From Pseudomonas paralcaligenes (GTDB taxonomy: Bacteria; Pseudomonadota; Gammaproteobacteria; Pseudomonadales; Pseudomonadaceae): a DNA stretch of 20,140 nucleotides. Where the stretch lies: positions 1 through 20,140 of the forward strand of contig NZ_BPFX01000024.1 of the NCBI RefSeq assembly GCF_019655855.1. Reading direction: 5' to 3'. Numbering within the stretch: position 1 is the first letter of the stretch; each line of letters opens with the position of its first letter. The translations under genes and the position numbers were made by a program. The notes beneath the pieces were generated by a model. It worked only from the letters and a program-made list of their open reading frames with translations. It was not told the DNA's origin and did no database searches. Positions 6,796 to 16,288 of the stretch are shown here, piece by piece.

Positions 6796-7886
6796 TAGTG
6801 GGCGGTGGTTTTGAACGTGGTCCAGGCACGCATGCGCGCGCGCATCGAACGCTGCGGAATGTCCTTGCCGGGAATCAGCCGCGCGTAGGTGGCCTCGTCG
6901 ACGTAGATGTCCGGGTTGTTGCGCATGTCGGCATCCACCATCGGCCGGGCCTTGGCGCTGGAGGTCGGGTAGCCGGTGAAGTTGCTGATCGCCGCCATGT
7001 TCTCCGGGCGCATGACGAAGTTAATGAAGGCGTAGGCGTATTCCGGATGCCTGGCGTCCACCGGGATGGCCATGGTGTCCATCCACACCGTGGTGCCCTC
7101 GCGCGGGATGTGGAAGCGGAAGTCCGCCGGCCTGCCGGCATCGCTGGCGGCGCGCTGGGCCTGGGTGACGTCGCCGCTGTAGCCGAGCGACAGGCACAGG
7201 TTGCCGTTGACCAGGTCGGTGACCGGCTGCGACTGGAACTTGCGGATGTACGGCTTGATCGCCACCAGCAGCTCGGTGGCGGCCTTCAGGTCATCGGGCT
7301 CGGCGCTGCGCGGCGAGCGGCCCAGGTAGTTGAGCACCACGGCCATGACCTCGTCCGGCGAGTCGATCATGGAGATGCCGCAGTCGGCGAACTTGGTCGC
7401 GTTCTCCGGCTTGAACAGCAGGTCCAGGCTGTTCACCGGCGCGTCGCTCATGCGCTTGTTGACCATCTCGGCGTTGTAAGTGATGCCGATGCTGCCCCAG
7501 GTATAGGGCACGGTAGCGTGCCGCGAGTACGGATACTGGGTCTGCAGGCCACGCAGGCCGGGCTCGATATCGGCCAGATGCTGCAGCTTCTCGGGGTCGA
7601 GCTTCTGCAACGCGCCGGCACGCATCAGCCGCTCGGCCACGGTGTCGCCGGGGAAGATCAGGTCGTAGCCGCTGCGGCCGGACATCATCTTGGCCTCCAG
7701 CGTCTCGCTACCTTCCATGACGTCGTAGATCACCCTGATGCCGGTCTCCCTGGTGAAGCTGGCGAGGGTGTCCTCGGCGAAGTAGTCGGCCCAGTTGTAC
7801 AGGCGCAGGGTCTTGTCTTCGGCGACCGAGGCCTGGGCGCAGCACAGCGTCAGGGCGGCGAACAGCAGCGTGCTCTTGGTCTTCAT
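6795..7886 (-). CDS. PotF/SpuD-type periplasmic polyamine-binding protein
   Basis: This is the periplasmic substrate-binding component of polyamine uptake, 363 residues. It has a Sec signal peptide (MKTKSTLLFAALTLCCAQASVA, cleavage about 22) and a mature start KTLRLYNWADYFAEDTL, the family hallmark. FKPENATKFADCGISMIDSPDEV (158-180), NYLGRSP (186-192), PREGTTVWMD (261-270) and a C-terminal RMRAWTTFK complete the PotF/SpuD pattern. The pocket differs from putrescine/spermidine binders as I remember them: the usual G-W-A-G-D-V is GYSGDV (235-240), so the ligand may be agmatine or N-carbamoylputrescine. The ATG at 7886 is two bases from the aguB stop, with GGGAG upstream, so it is coupled to aguB. 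No ABC permease or ATPase is encoded nearby, so it must work with a transporter in trans or as a sensor. The stop codon overlaps a MITE-like element. Confidence 0.92.
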   Translation of the reverse strand: MKTKSTLLFAALTLCCAQASVAEDKTLRLYNWADYFAEDTLASFTRETGIRVIYDVMEGSETLEAKMMSGRSGYDLIFPGDTVAERLMRAGALQKLDPEKLQHLADIEPGLRGLQTQYPYSRHATVPYTWGSIGITYNAEMVNKRMSDAPVNSLDLLFKPENATKFADCGISMIDSPDEVMAVVLNYLGRSPRSAEPDDLKAATELLVAIKPYIRKFQSQPVTDLVNGNLCLSLGYSGDVTQAQRAASDAGRPADFRFHIPREGTTVWMDTMAIPVDARHPEYAYAFINFVMRPENMAAISNFTGYPTSSAKARPMVDADMRNNPDIYVDEATYARLIPGKDIPQRSMRARMRAWTTFKTTAH

Positions 7887-7888
7887 GG

Positions 7889-8812
7889 TCAGGCTCCCCG
7901 AGGGTTCCAGTGGCTGTGCAGGTGGCGGCCATCCAGGCCCAGCAGGGCTCCGTACATCTCCGGGCGACGGTCGCGGTAGATGCCCCAGGTCATGCGGTCC
8001 TCGCGCATGGCGGCGAGGTCCAGCTCGCGCACCAGCACGCCGCTGGTGTCGCGATCCGCCTCGGCGAGCAGCTTGCCCTTGTGGTCGGTGATGAAGGACG
8101 AGCCGTAGAAGCTCATCTGCAGGCCCGGATCGGTGGTCGCCACCTCGCGGCCGACGCGGTTGGCAGCGATCACCGGGACGATGTTGGCGGCGGCGTGGCC
8201 GCGCTGGGTCAGCTGCCAGTGGTCGCGCGAATCCAGCACCTCAGCACCAGACGTGGCGACGCCCGGCTCTGAGCCGATGGCGGTGGGATAGAGCAACACC
8301 TCGGCGCCCTGCAGGGCCAGGCAGCGCGCGGTCTCGGGAAACCACTGATCCCAGCAGATGCCGACGCCGATGCGGCAGACGGCGGTGTCCCAGACACGGA
8401 AGCCGGTGTCGCCGGGGCTGAAGTATTCCTTCTCCTGGTAGCCGATGGCGTTGGGGATGTGGGTCTTGCGATACACGCCGAGCAGGCGGCCGTCGGCATC
8501 GGCCACGGCCAGGGAGTTGAAGTAGGCGTTACCGGCCTTCTCGAACCAGCTCAGCGGCAGGACCACGCCCAGCTCGCCGGCCAGCGCGGCGAAGCGCTTG
8601 AGCAGCGGGCTGTGCTCGTACTCCTCGGCCAGGGCCAGGTGCTTGTGATCCTGCTCGATGCAGAAGTACGGCGTGGCGAACAGCTCCTGCAGCAGGATCA
8701 GGCGGGCGCCGCGGGCGGCGGCCTCGCGCACCAGTTGCTCGGCGCGGTCGAGGTTGTCCTTGAGGTCCCAGCTGCAGGCGAACTGGGTGGTGGCGACGGT
8801 CAGTCTGCTCAT
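7889..8812 (-). CDS. aguB: N-carbamoylputrescine amidase
   Basis: The enzyme hydrolyses N-carbamoylputrescine to putrescine, CO2 and ammonia, the second step of agmatine use, in the cytoplasm. The 307-residue nitrilase-superfamily protein carries the Glu-Lys-Cys triad: E43 in LLQELFATPYF, K116 in YRKTHIP and C153 in GVGICWDQWFPE. AIGSEPG (about 178-184) is also characteristic of the AguB branch. It has no signal peptide. It starts at 8812, four bases after the aguA stop, and ends two bases before the binding-protein gene, so three genes form a tight operon. In the PA14 nomenclature this position would be agu2B. The main aguBA locus of P. aeruginosa, as I recall it, is associated with a TetR-type AguR, whereas this cluster sits beside a LysR gene. 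Confidence 0.95.
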   Translation of the reverse strand: MSRLTVATTQFACSWDLKDNLDRAEQLVREAAARGARLILLQELFATPYFCIEQDHKHLALAEEYEHSPLLKRFAALAGELGVVLPLSWFEKAGNAYFNSLAVADADGRLLGVYRKTHIPNAIGYQEKEYFSPGDTGFRVWDTAVCRIGVGICWDQWFPETARCLALQGAEVLLYPTAIGSEPGVATSGAEVLDSRDHWQLTQRGHAAANIVPVIAANRVGREVATTDPGLQMSFYGSSFITDHKGKLLAEADRDTSGVLVRELDLAAMREDRMTWGIYRDRRPEMYGALLGLDGRHLHSHWNPRGA

Positions 8813-8816
8813 CGCC

Positions 8817-9869
8817 TTACCCCTTCAGCGGCCACAGCGGCTGCTGCTGGGTGATGCAATGCACCCCGCCGCCACCGTGGGCGAGCTGGTTGATGCGTAC
8901 CGGCACCACTTCGCGGCCGGGGAAGGCCATGCGCAGGGTGTCCGCGGCCACCTGGTCGGCGGCGATGCCGTAGGCCGGCATGATGATGGCGCCGTTGCAG
9001 ATGTAGAAGTTGGTGTAGGAGGCGCAGAACACCTCGGCCTCGGTGTCCACCGCATCGGTCGCTTCGTACAGCTCGAGCAGCTCCAGCTTGCGCCCCTTGG
9101 CGTCGGTGGCCAGCTCCAGGGCGCGGCGGTTCTCGCGCACCACCTCGGCGTACACCGAGCCGTGGTCATAGGTGGCGTCCACCAGCAACGCGCCGGGCTT
9201 GGCGAAGGCGCACACGCCATCGACGTGGCCATCGGTCATATCGCCGGTGACGTACTTGGGGTCGCCTGGCAGCCAGATGGTCTTCTTCACCCCCAGCAGG
9301 CGGGCGAAGATTTCCTCCATCTCGGCCTTGCTCATGCCCGGGTTGCGGTTGGGGTTGAGCAGCACCGACTCGGTGGTGATCAGCGTGCCCTCGCCGTCCA
9401 CATGGATGGCACCGCCCTCGTTGCTCAGCGGCGTGCCGAAGCACTCCAGGCCCAGGCCGTTGAGGATGCGCCGCGCCAGGCCCTCGTCGAGGCTGTGCTC
9501 GGACTTGCCGCCCCAGGCGTTGAAGCGCCAGCTGACGCCGGCCAGGCCCAGCTGCGGGTGGCAGACGAAGCTCGGACCGGAGTCACGGCACCAGCTGTCG
9601 TCCACTGCCAGCTCGATCAGCTCGACACCCTTGCCGCACAGTTCGCGAGCACGGAACGCTGCCGACGGGTCAACCACCATCTTCACCGGCTCGAAGCGGG
9701 CGATGGCGTTGGCCACGCGGGCGAAGTCCACCTGCACCTCTTCCAGGGTCACGCCCCAGCCGGATTCCCACAGCGGCTGATTGTGCGGCCAGACCATCCA
9801 GGTGGCGGCGTGCGGGGCCCATTCGGCGGGCATGAACCAAGCGTTCGGAGTTGCTGCGTGCTGTTGCAT
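8817..9869 (-). CDS. aguA: Agmatine deiminase, cytoplasmic
   Basis: It converts agmatine to N-carbamoylputrescine and ammonia. The 350-residue protein lacks an export signal and covers the full family length. Landmarks are FMPAEWAPHAATWMVWPHN (12-30), DDSWCRDSGPSFV (90-102), NAWGGK (117-122), NEGGAIHVDGEGT (150-162), NPNRNPGMSK (172-181), DGHVDG (213-218) and GGGGVHCITQQQP (332-344). The presumed active-site residues D96, H215, D217 and C338 are present. The ATG at 9869 has AAAGG upstream and is the first gene of the operon, read away from the LysR gene at 10004. It is a paralogue of the Tat-exported deiminase at 4627-5751, sharing every motif but not the leader. It may correspond to agu2A rather than to the main chromosomal aguA; sequence alone does not settle this. 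Confidence 0.96.
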   Translation of the reverse strand: MQQHAATPNAWFMPAEWAPHAATWMVWPHNQPLWESGWGVTLEEVQVDFARVANAIARFEPVKMVVDPSAAFRARELCGKGVELIELAVDDSWCRDSGPSFVCHPQLGLAGVSWRFNAWGGKSEHSLDEGLARRILNGLGLECFGTPLSNEGGAIHVDGEGTLITTESVLLNPNRNPGMSKAEMEEIFARLLGVKKTIWLPGDPKYVTGDMTDGHVDGVCAFAKPGALLVDATYDHGSVYAEVVRENRRALELATDAKGRKLELLELYEATDAVDTEAEVFCASYTNFYICNGAIIMPAYGIAADQVAADTLRMAFPGREVVPVRINQLAHGGGGVHCITQQQPLWPLKG

Positions 9870-9951
9870 ACAAGTGCCTTTCAGTTAAGTCTTTGTTATC
9901 ACTGAAAACCGCGAATGCGGTGATGGCTTGCATGCTAGGCCTGTGAAAACA

Positions 9952-9976
9952 GCGCAACAAACGATAGATTTTGCGC
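9952..9976. promoter_or_regulatory. Candidate LysR operator between aguA and its regulator
   Basis: GCGCAA (9952-9957) and TTGCGC (9971-9976) form a perfect inverted repeat with 13 bases between them. It lies near the middle of the 134-base gap separating aguA from the divergent LysR gene. The second arm lies inside the palindrome TTGCGCAA (9971-9978). Dyads of this size between divergent LysR regulator and target are typical binding sites. The promoters themselves could not be assigned with confidence. Confidence 0.45.
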
Positions 9977-10003
9977 AATCCTGATTAGCTGGACTTATCA
10001 ATC

Positions 10004-10873
10004 ATGCTCAAGCACTGGCCTCCCCTGAACGCCCTGCGCGGCTTCGAAGCCGCCGCCCGCCTGGGCAGCTTCCACAAGGCGGCCGAGGAACTGCACCTCA
10101 CCCAGTCGGCCATCAGCCAGCAGATTCGCAGCCTGGAAGGCTTCCTCGAACAGCCGTTGTTCTTCAGGAACGGGCGCAGCGTGGCGCTGACCGATGCCGG
10201 CTTCGACTTGCTCAGCACTACCCAGGCCCTGCTGCAGCAACTGGCCGTGGGCATCCGCCGCCTGGAGCAGTACCGCAAGCCCAACCAGTTGGTAGTCAAC
10301 ACCACGCCGGCCTTCGCCCGCCACTGGCTGGTGCCGCAACTGGGTGACTTCCATCGTCGCCATCCGGAGGTGGACCTGTGGCTGTTCACCAGCGACGAGG
10401 TGCCGGACATGGCCACCCAGACCATCGATGTGGCGGTACGGGATGACCTGACCGCCCAGGCCGAATGCAGCTTCCGCGTGCTGCTGGAAGACCGCCTCTA
10501 CCCGGCCTGCCACCCGAGCCTGCTGGCCACGCCGGCGGGCGAGCGCACCACCCTGCACGGCGAACGCGAGATGGACTGGGCCCACTGGCAGGTACAGGGC
10601 GGCGCCGATATCGGCCAGCACAGCCAGGGCCTGAATTTCTCCGACCCCGGCCTGCTGCTGGACGCGGCCAGCGGCGGCCTGGGCATCGCCCTGGTCAGCG
10701 AACTGCTGGCCGCCACCGCCTGCGCCCAGCAACTGCTGCAGCCGCTCAGCGAACAGCGGGTACGCGGCCCACGCTGGACCTGGCTGGTGCACCGCGACAG
10801 CGAGAACGACCCGCTCACCCGCCAGTTCTGCACCTGGCTGGAGCAACGCCTGAGCCCTGGCGCCGGCGCCTGA
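10004..10873 (+). CDS. LysR-family regulator of the GcvA type, divergent from aguA
   Basis: This 289-residue transcriptional regulator starts LPPLNALRGFEAAARLGSF-like (WPPLNALRGFEAAARLGSF at 5-23). Its helix-turn-helix, FHKAAEELHLTQSAISQQI (23-41), and the following FLEQPLFFRNGRSVALTDAG (47-66) are typical of the GcvA/AmpR branch. An effector domain follows (about 90-285), with RHWLVPQLGDFHRRHPEV. It is transcribed away from aguA with 134 bases between, the classic arrangement for a LysR protein that controls the neighbouring operon and itself. I infer that agmatine or a derivative is the effector. In P. aeruginosa the main aguBA locus uses a TetR repressor (AguR), so this is a different control. 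A hairpin CTGCCGC-N5-GCGGCAG follows the stop (10879-10897) without a T-run. Confidence 0.92.
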   Translation: MLKHWPPLNALRGFEAAARLGSFHKAAEELHLTQSAISQQIRSLEGFLEQPLFFRNGRSVALTDAGFDLLSTTQALLQQLAVGIRRLEQYRKPNQLVVNTTPAFARHWLVPQLGDFHRRHPEVDLWLFTSDEVPDMATQTIDVAVRDDLTAQAECSFRVLLEDRLYPACHPSLLATPAGERTTLHGEREMDWAHWQVQGGADIGQHSQGLNFSDPGLLLDAASGGLGIALVSELLAATACAQQLLQPLSEQRVRGPRWTWLVHRDSENDPLTRQFCTWLEQRLSPGAGA

Positions 10874-10947
10874 AACCACTGCCGCAGGCAGCGGCAGCCG
10901 TTATGATCGCTGCATCATCCAACAGCTCAGCCAAGGCACGGCCAGTC

Positions 10948-11352
10948 ATGCCCTTCATCACCACCCGCACCGTTCTGTTCGGCGACTGCGACCCGGCAGG
11001 GATCGTCTACACCCCGCGTATCGCCTACTTCGTCATCGAGGCGATTCACGAATTCCTCTCCCACCGCCTCGGCGGCGAGGGCCTGCGCAAGGTGTTCGCC
11101 ATGGGCATCCTGCCGCCGGCGCGGGCGCTGTCGGTCGAGTTCCTCTCGCCCATGACCTGGGACGAGGTGATCGACATCGAGGTGCGCAGCGAAGCGCCCG
11201 GCACCACCTCGTTCAGCTTCGCCGTGGAGGGTCGCCAGGCCTCGGGAGAGGTGACCTTCCGCGCCTCGATGACCCAGGTGTGCATCAGTCCCGAGAGCCG
11301 GCAGCCAATCGCCCTCCCCGACGCCCTGCGCCAGGCGCTGGCGGGCGACTGA
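10948..11352 (+). CDS. 4HBT-family acyl-CoA thioesterase
   Basis: This small hot-dog-fold protein of 134 residues probably hydrolyses an acyl-CoA or aryl-CoA thioester. FGDCDPAGIVYTPR (11-24) is the hallmark of the 4-hydroxybenzoyl-CoA thioesterase branch; D15 corresponds to the catalytic Asp. RALSVEFLSPMTWDEVIDIEV (59-79) is the typical central strand region. I chose the ATG at 10948. An in-frame ATG at 10903 would add 15 low-complexity residues and overlaps TTATGAT, which looks like a -10 box. It is on the same strand as the LysR gene and is not part of the agmatine path. It converges on fadD1 through a shared terminator. Its substrate could be an aromatic or a medium-chain acyl-CoA; the sequence does not tell which. 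Confidence 0.88.
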   Translation: MPFITTRTVLFGDCDPAGIVYTPRIAYFVIEAIHEFLSHRLGGEGLRKVFAMGILPPARALSVEFLSPMTWDEVIDIEVRSEAPGTTSFSFAVEGRQASGEVTFRASMTQVCISPESRQPIALPDALRQALAGD

Positions 11353-11368
11353 GCGAAGCACGGAAACG

Positions 11369-11396
11369 AAAAAGCCCCGCCGAGGCGGGGCTTTTT
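11369..11396. terminator. Bidirectional intrinsic terminator
   Basis: A symmetric hairpin, AAAAAGCCCCGC-CGAG-GCGGGGCTTTTT, lies between the convergent thioesterase stop (11352) and the fadD1 stop (11413). The 12-bp arms include five A/T pairs, giving a T-run on either strand. It should end transcripts from both sides. Confidence 0.93.
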
Positions 11397-11412
11397 CAGC
11401 TGCGAGGCCCGA

Positions 11413-13104
11413 TCAGGCGCTGGCCTTGAGCTTCTTCAGTTCCTCGTCACGCAGTTCGCGGCGCAGGATCTTGCCGACGTTGGTGGTCGGCAGGGTGTCG
11501 CGGAACTCGACGAAGCGCGGCACCTTGTAGCCGGTGAGGTTGCCGCGCATGTGCGCCATCACCTGCTCTTTGGTGAGGCTCTCGCCCGGCTTGACCACCA
11601 CGAAGACCTTGATCGCCTCGCCCGACTTCTCGTCCGGCACGCCGATGGCCGCGCACTGCAGCACGCCCGGCAGGGTGGCGAGCACGTCTTCCAGCTCATT
11701 CGGGTAGACGTTGAAGCCGGACACCAGAATCATGTCCTTCTTGCGGTCGACGATGCGCATGTAGCCGTCGTCCTGGATCACCGCGATATCGCCGGTCTTC
11801 AGCCAGCCGTCGGCGGTGAGGATCTCGTCGGTGGCCTCAGGACGCTGCCAGTAGCCCTTCATCACCTGCGGGCCCTTGACGCACAGCTCGCCGCGCTCGC
11901 CCAGCGGCAGGTCGTTGCCGTCGTCGTCGATCACCTTGCACAGGGTCGACGGCACCGGGATGCCGATGGTGCCGATCTGGATGTTCTGGTACGGGTTCAC
12001 CGACACCACCGGGCTGGTCTCGGTCATGCCGTAGCCTTCGCAGATGGCGCAGCCGGTGACTTCCTTCCAGCGCTCGGCGGTGGCCAGTTGCAGGGCCATG
12101 CCGCCGGACAGGGTCAGCTTCAGGCTGGACAGATCCAGGCGACGGAAGTCCTCGCTGTTGCACAGGGCCACGAACAGGGTGTTGAGGCCGACGAAGGCGG
12201 TGAACTTCCACTTGCCCAGTTCCTTCACCGTGCCCGGCAGATCGCGCGGGTTGGTGATGAGGATGTTGTGGTTGCCGGTCAGCATCATCGCCATGCAATG
12301 GAAGGTGAAGGCGTAGATGTGGTACAGCGGCAGCGGGCAGATGACGATCTCGGCGCCTTCGTGCAGGTTGGAGCCCATCAGCGCCTTGGACTGCAGCATG
12401 TTGGCCACCAGGTTGCGGTGGGTCAGCATCGCGCCCTTGGCCACGCCGGTGGTGCCGCCGGTGTACTGCAGCACGGCGACGTCGTCGCTCGCCGGGCTGG
12501 CCTCGCTGAAGGACTTGCCGCGGCCGAGGGCCAGGGCCTGGGTGAGCTTGACGGCCTGCGGCAGGTCGAACGCCGGCACCATCTTCTTCACGTGCTTGAC
12601 CACGGTGTTGACCAGCAGGCGCTTGAGCGCCGGCAGCATGTCACCGACCTCGGTAACGATGACGTGCTTGATGCCGGTCTTCGGCAGCACTTCCTGGGCC
12701 AGGTGAGCCATGTTGGCCAGACACACCAGCGCCTTGGCGCCGGAGTCATTGAACTGGTGTTCCATTTCCCGCGCGGTGTACAGCGGGTTGGTGTTGACCA
12801 CGATCAGGCCGGCGCGCAGGGCGCCGAACACCACGATGGGGTACTGCAGCACGTTGGGCATCTGCACGGCGATGCGGTCGCCGGGCTTGAGGTCGGTGTG
12901 GTTCTGCAGGTAGGCGGCGAAGATGCCGGAGAGTTCGTACAGCTCGCCGTAGGTCAGGGTCTTGCCCATGTTGCTGAAGGCAGGCTTGTCGGCAAAGCGT
13001 TGGCAGGACTGTTTCAGTACGGCCTGGATGTTGGGGTACTGGTCGGTGTCGATCTCGGCAGCGATTCCGACAGGGTACTTGTCCTTCCAGAAGTTATCGG
13101 TCAT
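11413..13104 (-). CDS. fadD1: Long-chain fatty-acid--CoA ligase FadD1
   Basis: It activates free fatty acids to acyl-CoA with ATP, the entry step of beta-oxidation, probably at the inner membrane. The 563-residue protein starts NFWKDKYPVGIAAEI and shows every landmark of the family. These are the P-loop YTGGTTGVAKGAMLTH (214-229), the adenylate-forming motif YGMTETSP (358-365), the FadD signature (432-456, with DGWLKTGD and VDRKKDM) and the catalytic Lys in NVGKILRREL (K545). The ATG at 13104 has AGGAG nine bases ahead. It lies downstream of the paralogue fadD2 on the same strand, separated by a 305-base gap with terminator hairpins, so it should have its own promoter. I assign it as fadD1 because it closely matches P. 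aeruginosa FadD1 from memory and has the same gene order. Confidence 0.95.
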   Translation of the reverse strand: MTDNFWKDKYPVGIAAEIDTDQYPNIQAVLKQSCQRFADKPAFSNMGKTLTYGELYELSGIFAAYLQNHTDLKPGDRIAVQMPNVLQYPIVVFGALRAGLIVVNTNPLYTAREMEHQFNDSGAKALVCLANMAHLAQEVLPKTGIKHVIVTEVGDMLPALKRLLVNTVVKHVKKMVPAFDLPQAVKLTQALALGRGKSFSEASPASDDVAVLQYTGGTTGVAKGAMLTHRNLVANMLQSKALMGSNLHEGAEIVICPLPLYHIYAFTFHCMAMMLTGNHNILITNPRDLPGTVKELGKWKFTAFVGLNTLFVALCNSEDFRRLDLSSLKLTLSGGMALQLATAERWKEVTGCAICEGYGMTETSPVVSVNPYQNIQIGTIGIPVPSTLCKVIDDDGNDLPLGERGELCVKGPQVMKGYWQRPEATDEILTADGWLKTGDIAVIQDDGYMRIVDRKKDMILVSGFNVYPNELEDVLATLPGVLQCAAIGVPDEKSGEAIKVFVVVKPGESLTKEQVMAHMRGNLTGYKVPRFVEFRDTLPTTNVGKILRRELRDEELKKLKASA

Positions 13105-13312
13105 GGAAGCCTACTCCTGAGCAACAGCTTGTCTGCACCGCGCGCAATGGCGGTTGTTTGTTGTGATGATTTGACCTTGACGCGAGCTGGTGACAGGCGC
13201 AAAGCGTGCCGAGAGTAGCAGCTTTGCCAGGGTGCGCCTAGCACCAAACACGGCCGGCGCGGTCAGGAAAACGACTGGAATGGCCAGGGCGGTCACATTC
13301 CGGCGACACCGG

Positions 13313-13332
13313 AAAAACGCCCTGAACAGGGC
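13313..13332 (-). terminator. Intrinsic terminator, second of a tandem after fadD2
   Basis: On the minus strand GCCCT-GTTC-AGGGC (13332-13319) is followed by G and TTTTT (13317-13313). This is a standard short rho-independent terminator, 78 bases past the fadD2 stop and 20 bases beyond the larger hairpin. Confidence 0.75.
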
Positions 13333-13351
13333 CTTTCACCGCCTACAAAGA

Positions 13352-13389
13352 CGAAGCGCCCGCACACGTCACCATGTGCGGGCGCTTCG
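13352..13389 (-). terminator. Strong hairpin after fadD2 (terminator or 3' stabiliser)
   Basis: CGAAGCGCCCGCACA (13352-13366) and TGTGCGGGCGCTTCG (13375-13389) are a perfect 15-bp inverted repeat with an 8-base loop, starting 20 bases after the fadD2 stop. On the minus strand it is followed only by TCTTTG, a weak T-run, so it may protect the message end as much as terminate. Confidence 0.7.
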
Positions 13390-13409
13390 CGGGGAGCGCT
13401 GCTACAGCC

Positions 13410-15098
<1,689 letters not shown>

Positions 15099-15328
15099 TG
15101 TTGTTATCCCCTTGACCTGAATGAGCTGACCGGCCACCTAGCGGTGCGACCGGGTTGCCCCGGAACTTAGCAGTTGTAAGGCCCGGCGCAAATACTCGGA
15201 GGGGCGTCATTGACCCTGTGAATCTTTACCATGCTTTTCCGGCGATCCCCGTCCGCCCCGCCGCCCTGCCCTATGCCTCACTCCGCAAGCGATGCACAAT
15301 GCCGCGAATTCCCGGCACAAGGACCGCC

Positions 15329-16288
15329 ATGCACCAGCAAGCCTTCTGGATAGATGCCAGCGACGGCACTCCCCTGCACATCCATCGCTGGCACGCCGAC
15401 GCCCCGCCCCGGGCGGTGCTGATGATCGCCCACGGCATGGCCGAGCACGCCGCCCGCTACGCGCGCCTGGCCAAGCGCCTGGTGCGCCAGGGCTACGAGG
15501 TGTACGCCCTCGACCAGCGCGGCCACGGCCGCACCGCGGAGCACGGCATGCTCGGCCTGTACGCCGAGCAGGACGGCTGGAACAAGGTGGTGGGCGACCT
15601 CTCCACCCTCAACCACCACATCCGCCGCGAGCACCCGCGACTGCCGATCTTCCTGCTCGGCCACAGCATGGGCAGCTACATCGGCATGGCCTACCTGATG
15701 CAGCACAGCTGCAGCCTGCACGGCGCCATCCTGTCCGGTTCCAACTACCAGCCGCTGGGGCTGTACAAGGCGGCAGGGCTGATCGCCCGCGTCGAGCGCT
15801 GGCGCCTCGGCCCGCGCGGGCGTAGCCGGCTGATCGACTTCCTCTCGTTCGGCTCCTTCAACAAGGCCTTCAAACCCAACCGCACCGGCTTCGACTGGCT
15901 CAGCCGCGACCCGCAGGAAGTCGACAAGTACGTGAGCGACCCGCTCTGCGGCTTCGTCTGCACCACCCAGCTGTGGTGCGACCTGATGCACGGCTTCCAG
16001 CAGATCACCCCGGTGCGCAACCTGGCGCAGATCGACAGCGCCCTGCCGCTGCTGGTGGTGGGCGGCGACCGCGACCCGGTCAGCGACGGCAAGCGCCTGG
16101 GCGACCTGGCCGAAGCCCTGCGCAGCGCCGGCCTGCTCGACGTCGAACTGAAGATCTACCCCGAGGCCCGTCACGAGGTGCTCAACGAGAGCAACCGCGA
16201 CGAGGTCACCGATCACCTGTGCGACTGGCTGGAGCGGGCTCTGGCCCGCAGCCGCCAGTGCTCCAACCCCATCGAGGAACCCGTATGA
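15329..16288 (+). CDS. Alpha/beta hydrolase, monoacylglycerol lipase / lysophospholipase type
   Basis: This 319-residue serine hydrolase of the Hydrolase_4 (PldB/MGL-like) family has an oxyanion motif AHGMAEHAARY (34-44), DQRGHGRTAEH (62-72), the nucleophile elbow LLGHSMGSYIG (S113), the likely catalytic Asp in GGDRDPVSD (D249) and the His in EARHEVLNE (H282). It probably releases fatty acids from monoglycerides or lysophospholipids. The frame extends to 15155, but the ATG at 15329 has AAGGA close ahead and yields the normal N-terminus; no signal peptide is present. Its TGA overlaps the ATG of the next gene (ATGA at 16285-16288), so the two are translationally coupled. It is divergent from fadD2, as is PA3301 in P. 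aeruginosa (from memory), which suggests that released fatty acids feed the FadD enzymes. Confidence 0.92.
   Translation: MHQQAFWIDASDGTPLHIHRWHADAPPRAVLMIAHGMAEHAARYARLAKRLVRQGYEVYALDQRGHGRTAEHGMLGLYAEQDGWNKVVGDLSTLNHHIRREHPRLPIFLLGHSMGSYIGMAYLMQHSCSLHGAILSGSNYQPLGLYKAAGLIARVERWRLGPRGRSRLIDFLSFGSFNKAFKPNRTGFDWLSRDPQEVDKYVSDPLCGFVCTTQLWCDLMHGFQQITPVRNLAQIDSALPLLVVGGDRDPVSDGKRLGDLAEALRSAGLLDVELKIYPEARHEVLNESNRDEVTDHLCDWLERALARSRQCSNPIEEPV

Larger units (their letters stand above)
13105..13409 (-). other. fadD2-fadD1 intergenic region
   Basis: The 305-base gap holds no gene. Read on the minus strand from fadD2, it contains a 15-bp hairpin (13389-13352), a second terminator hairpin with a T-run (13332-13313), an overlapping small palindrome TTCCGG-CGACA-CCGGAA (13298-13314), about 170 bases without recognised structure, and the fadD1 ribosome site. 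The fadD1 promoter must lie in roughly 13110-13290, but I could not place -35 and -10 boxes. No clear PsrA-type site (GAAAC-N-GTTTC) was seen. Confidence 0.6.

Noticed and set aside
10465..11352. Extended 295-residue version of the thioesterase
   Set aside because: The added N-terminal part is a shadow of the LysR gene in another frame; the hot-dog domain begins at the ATG at 10948.
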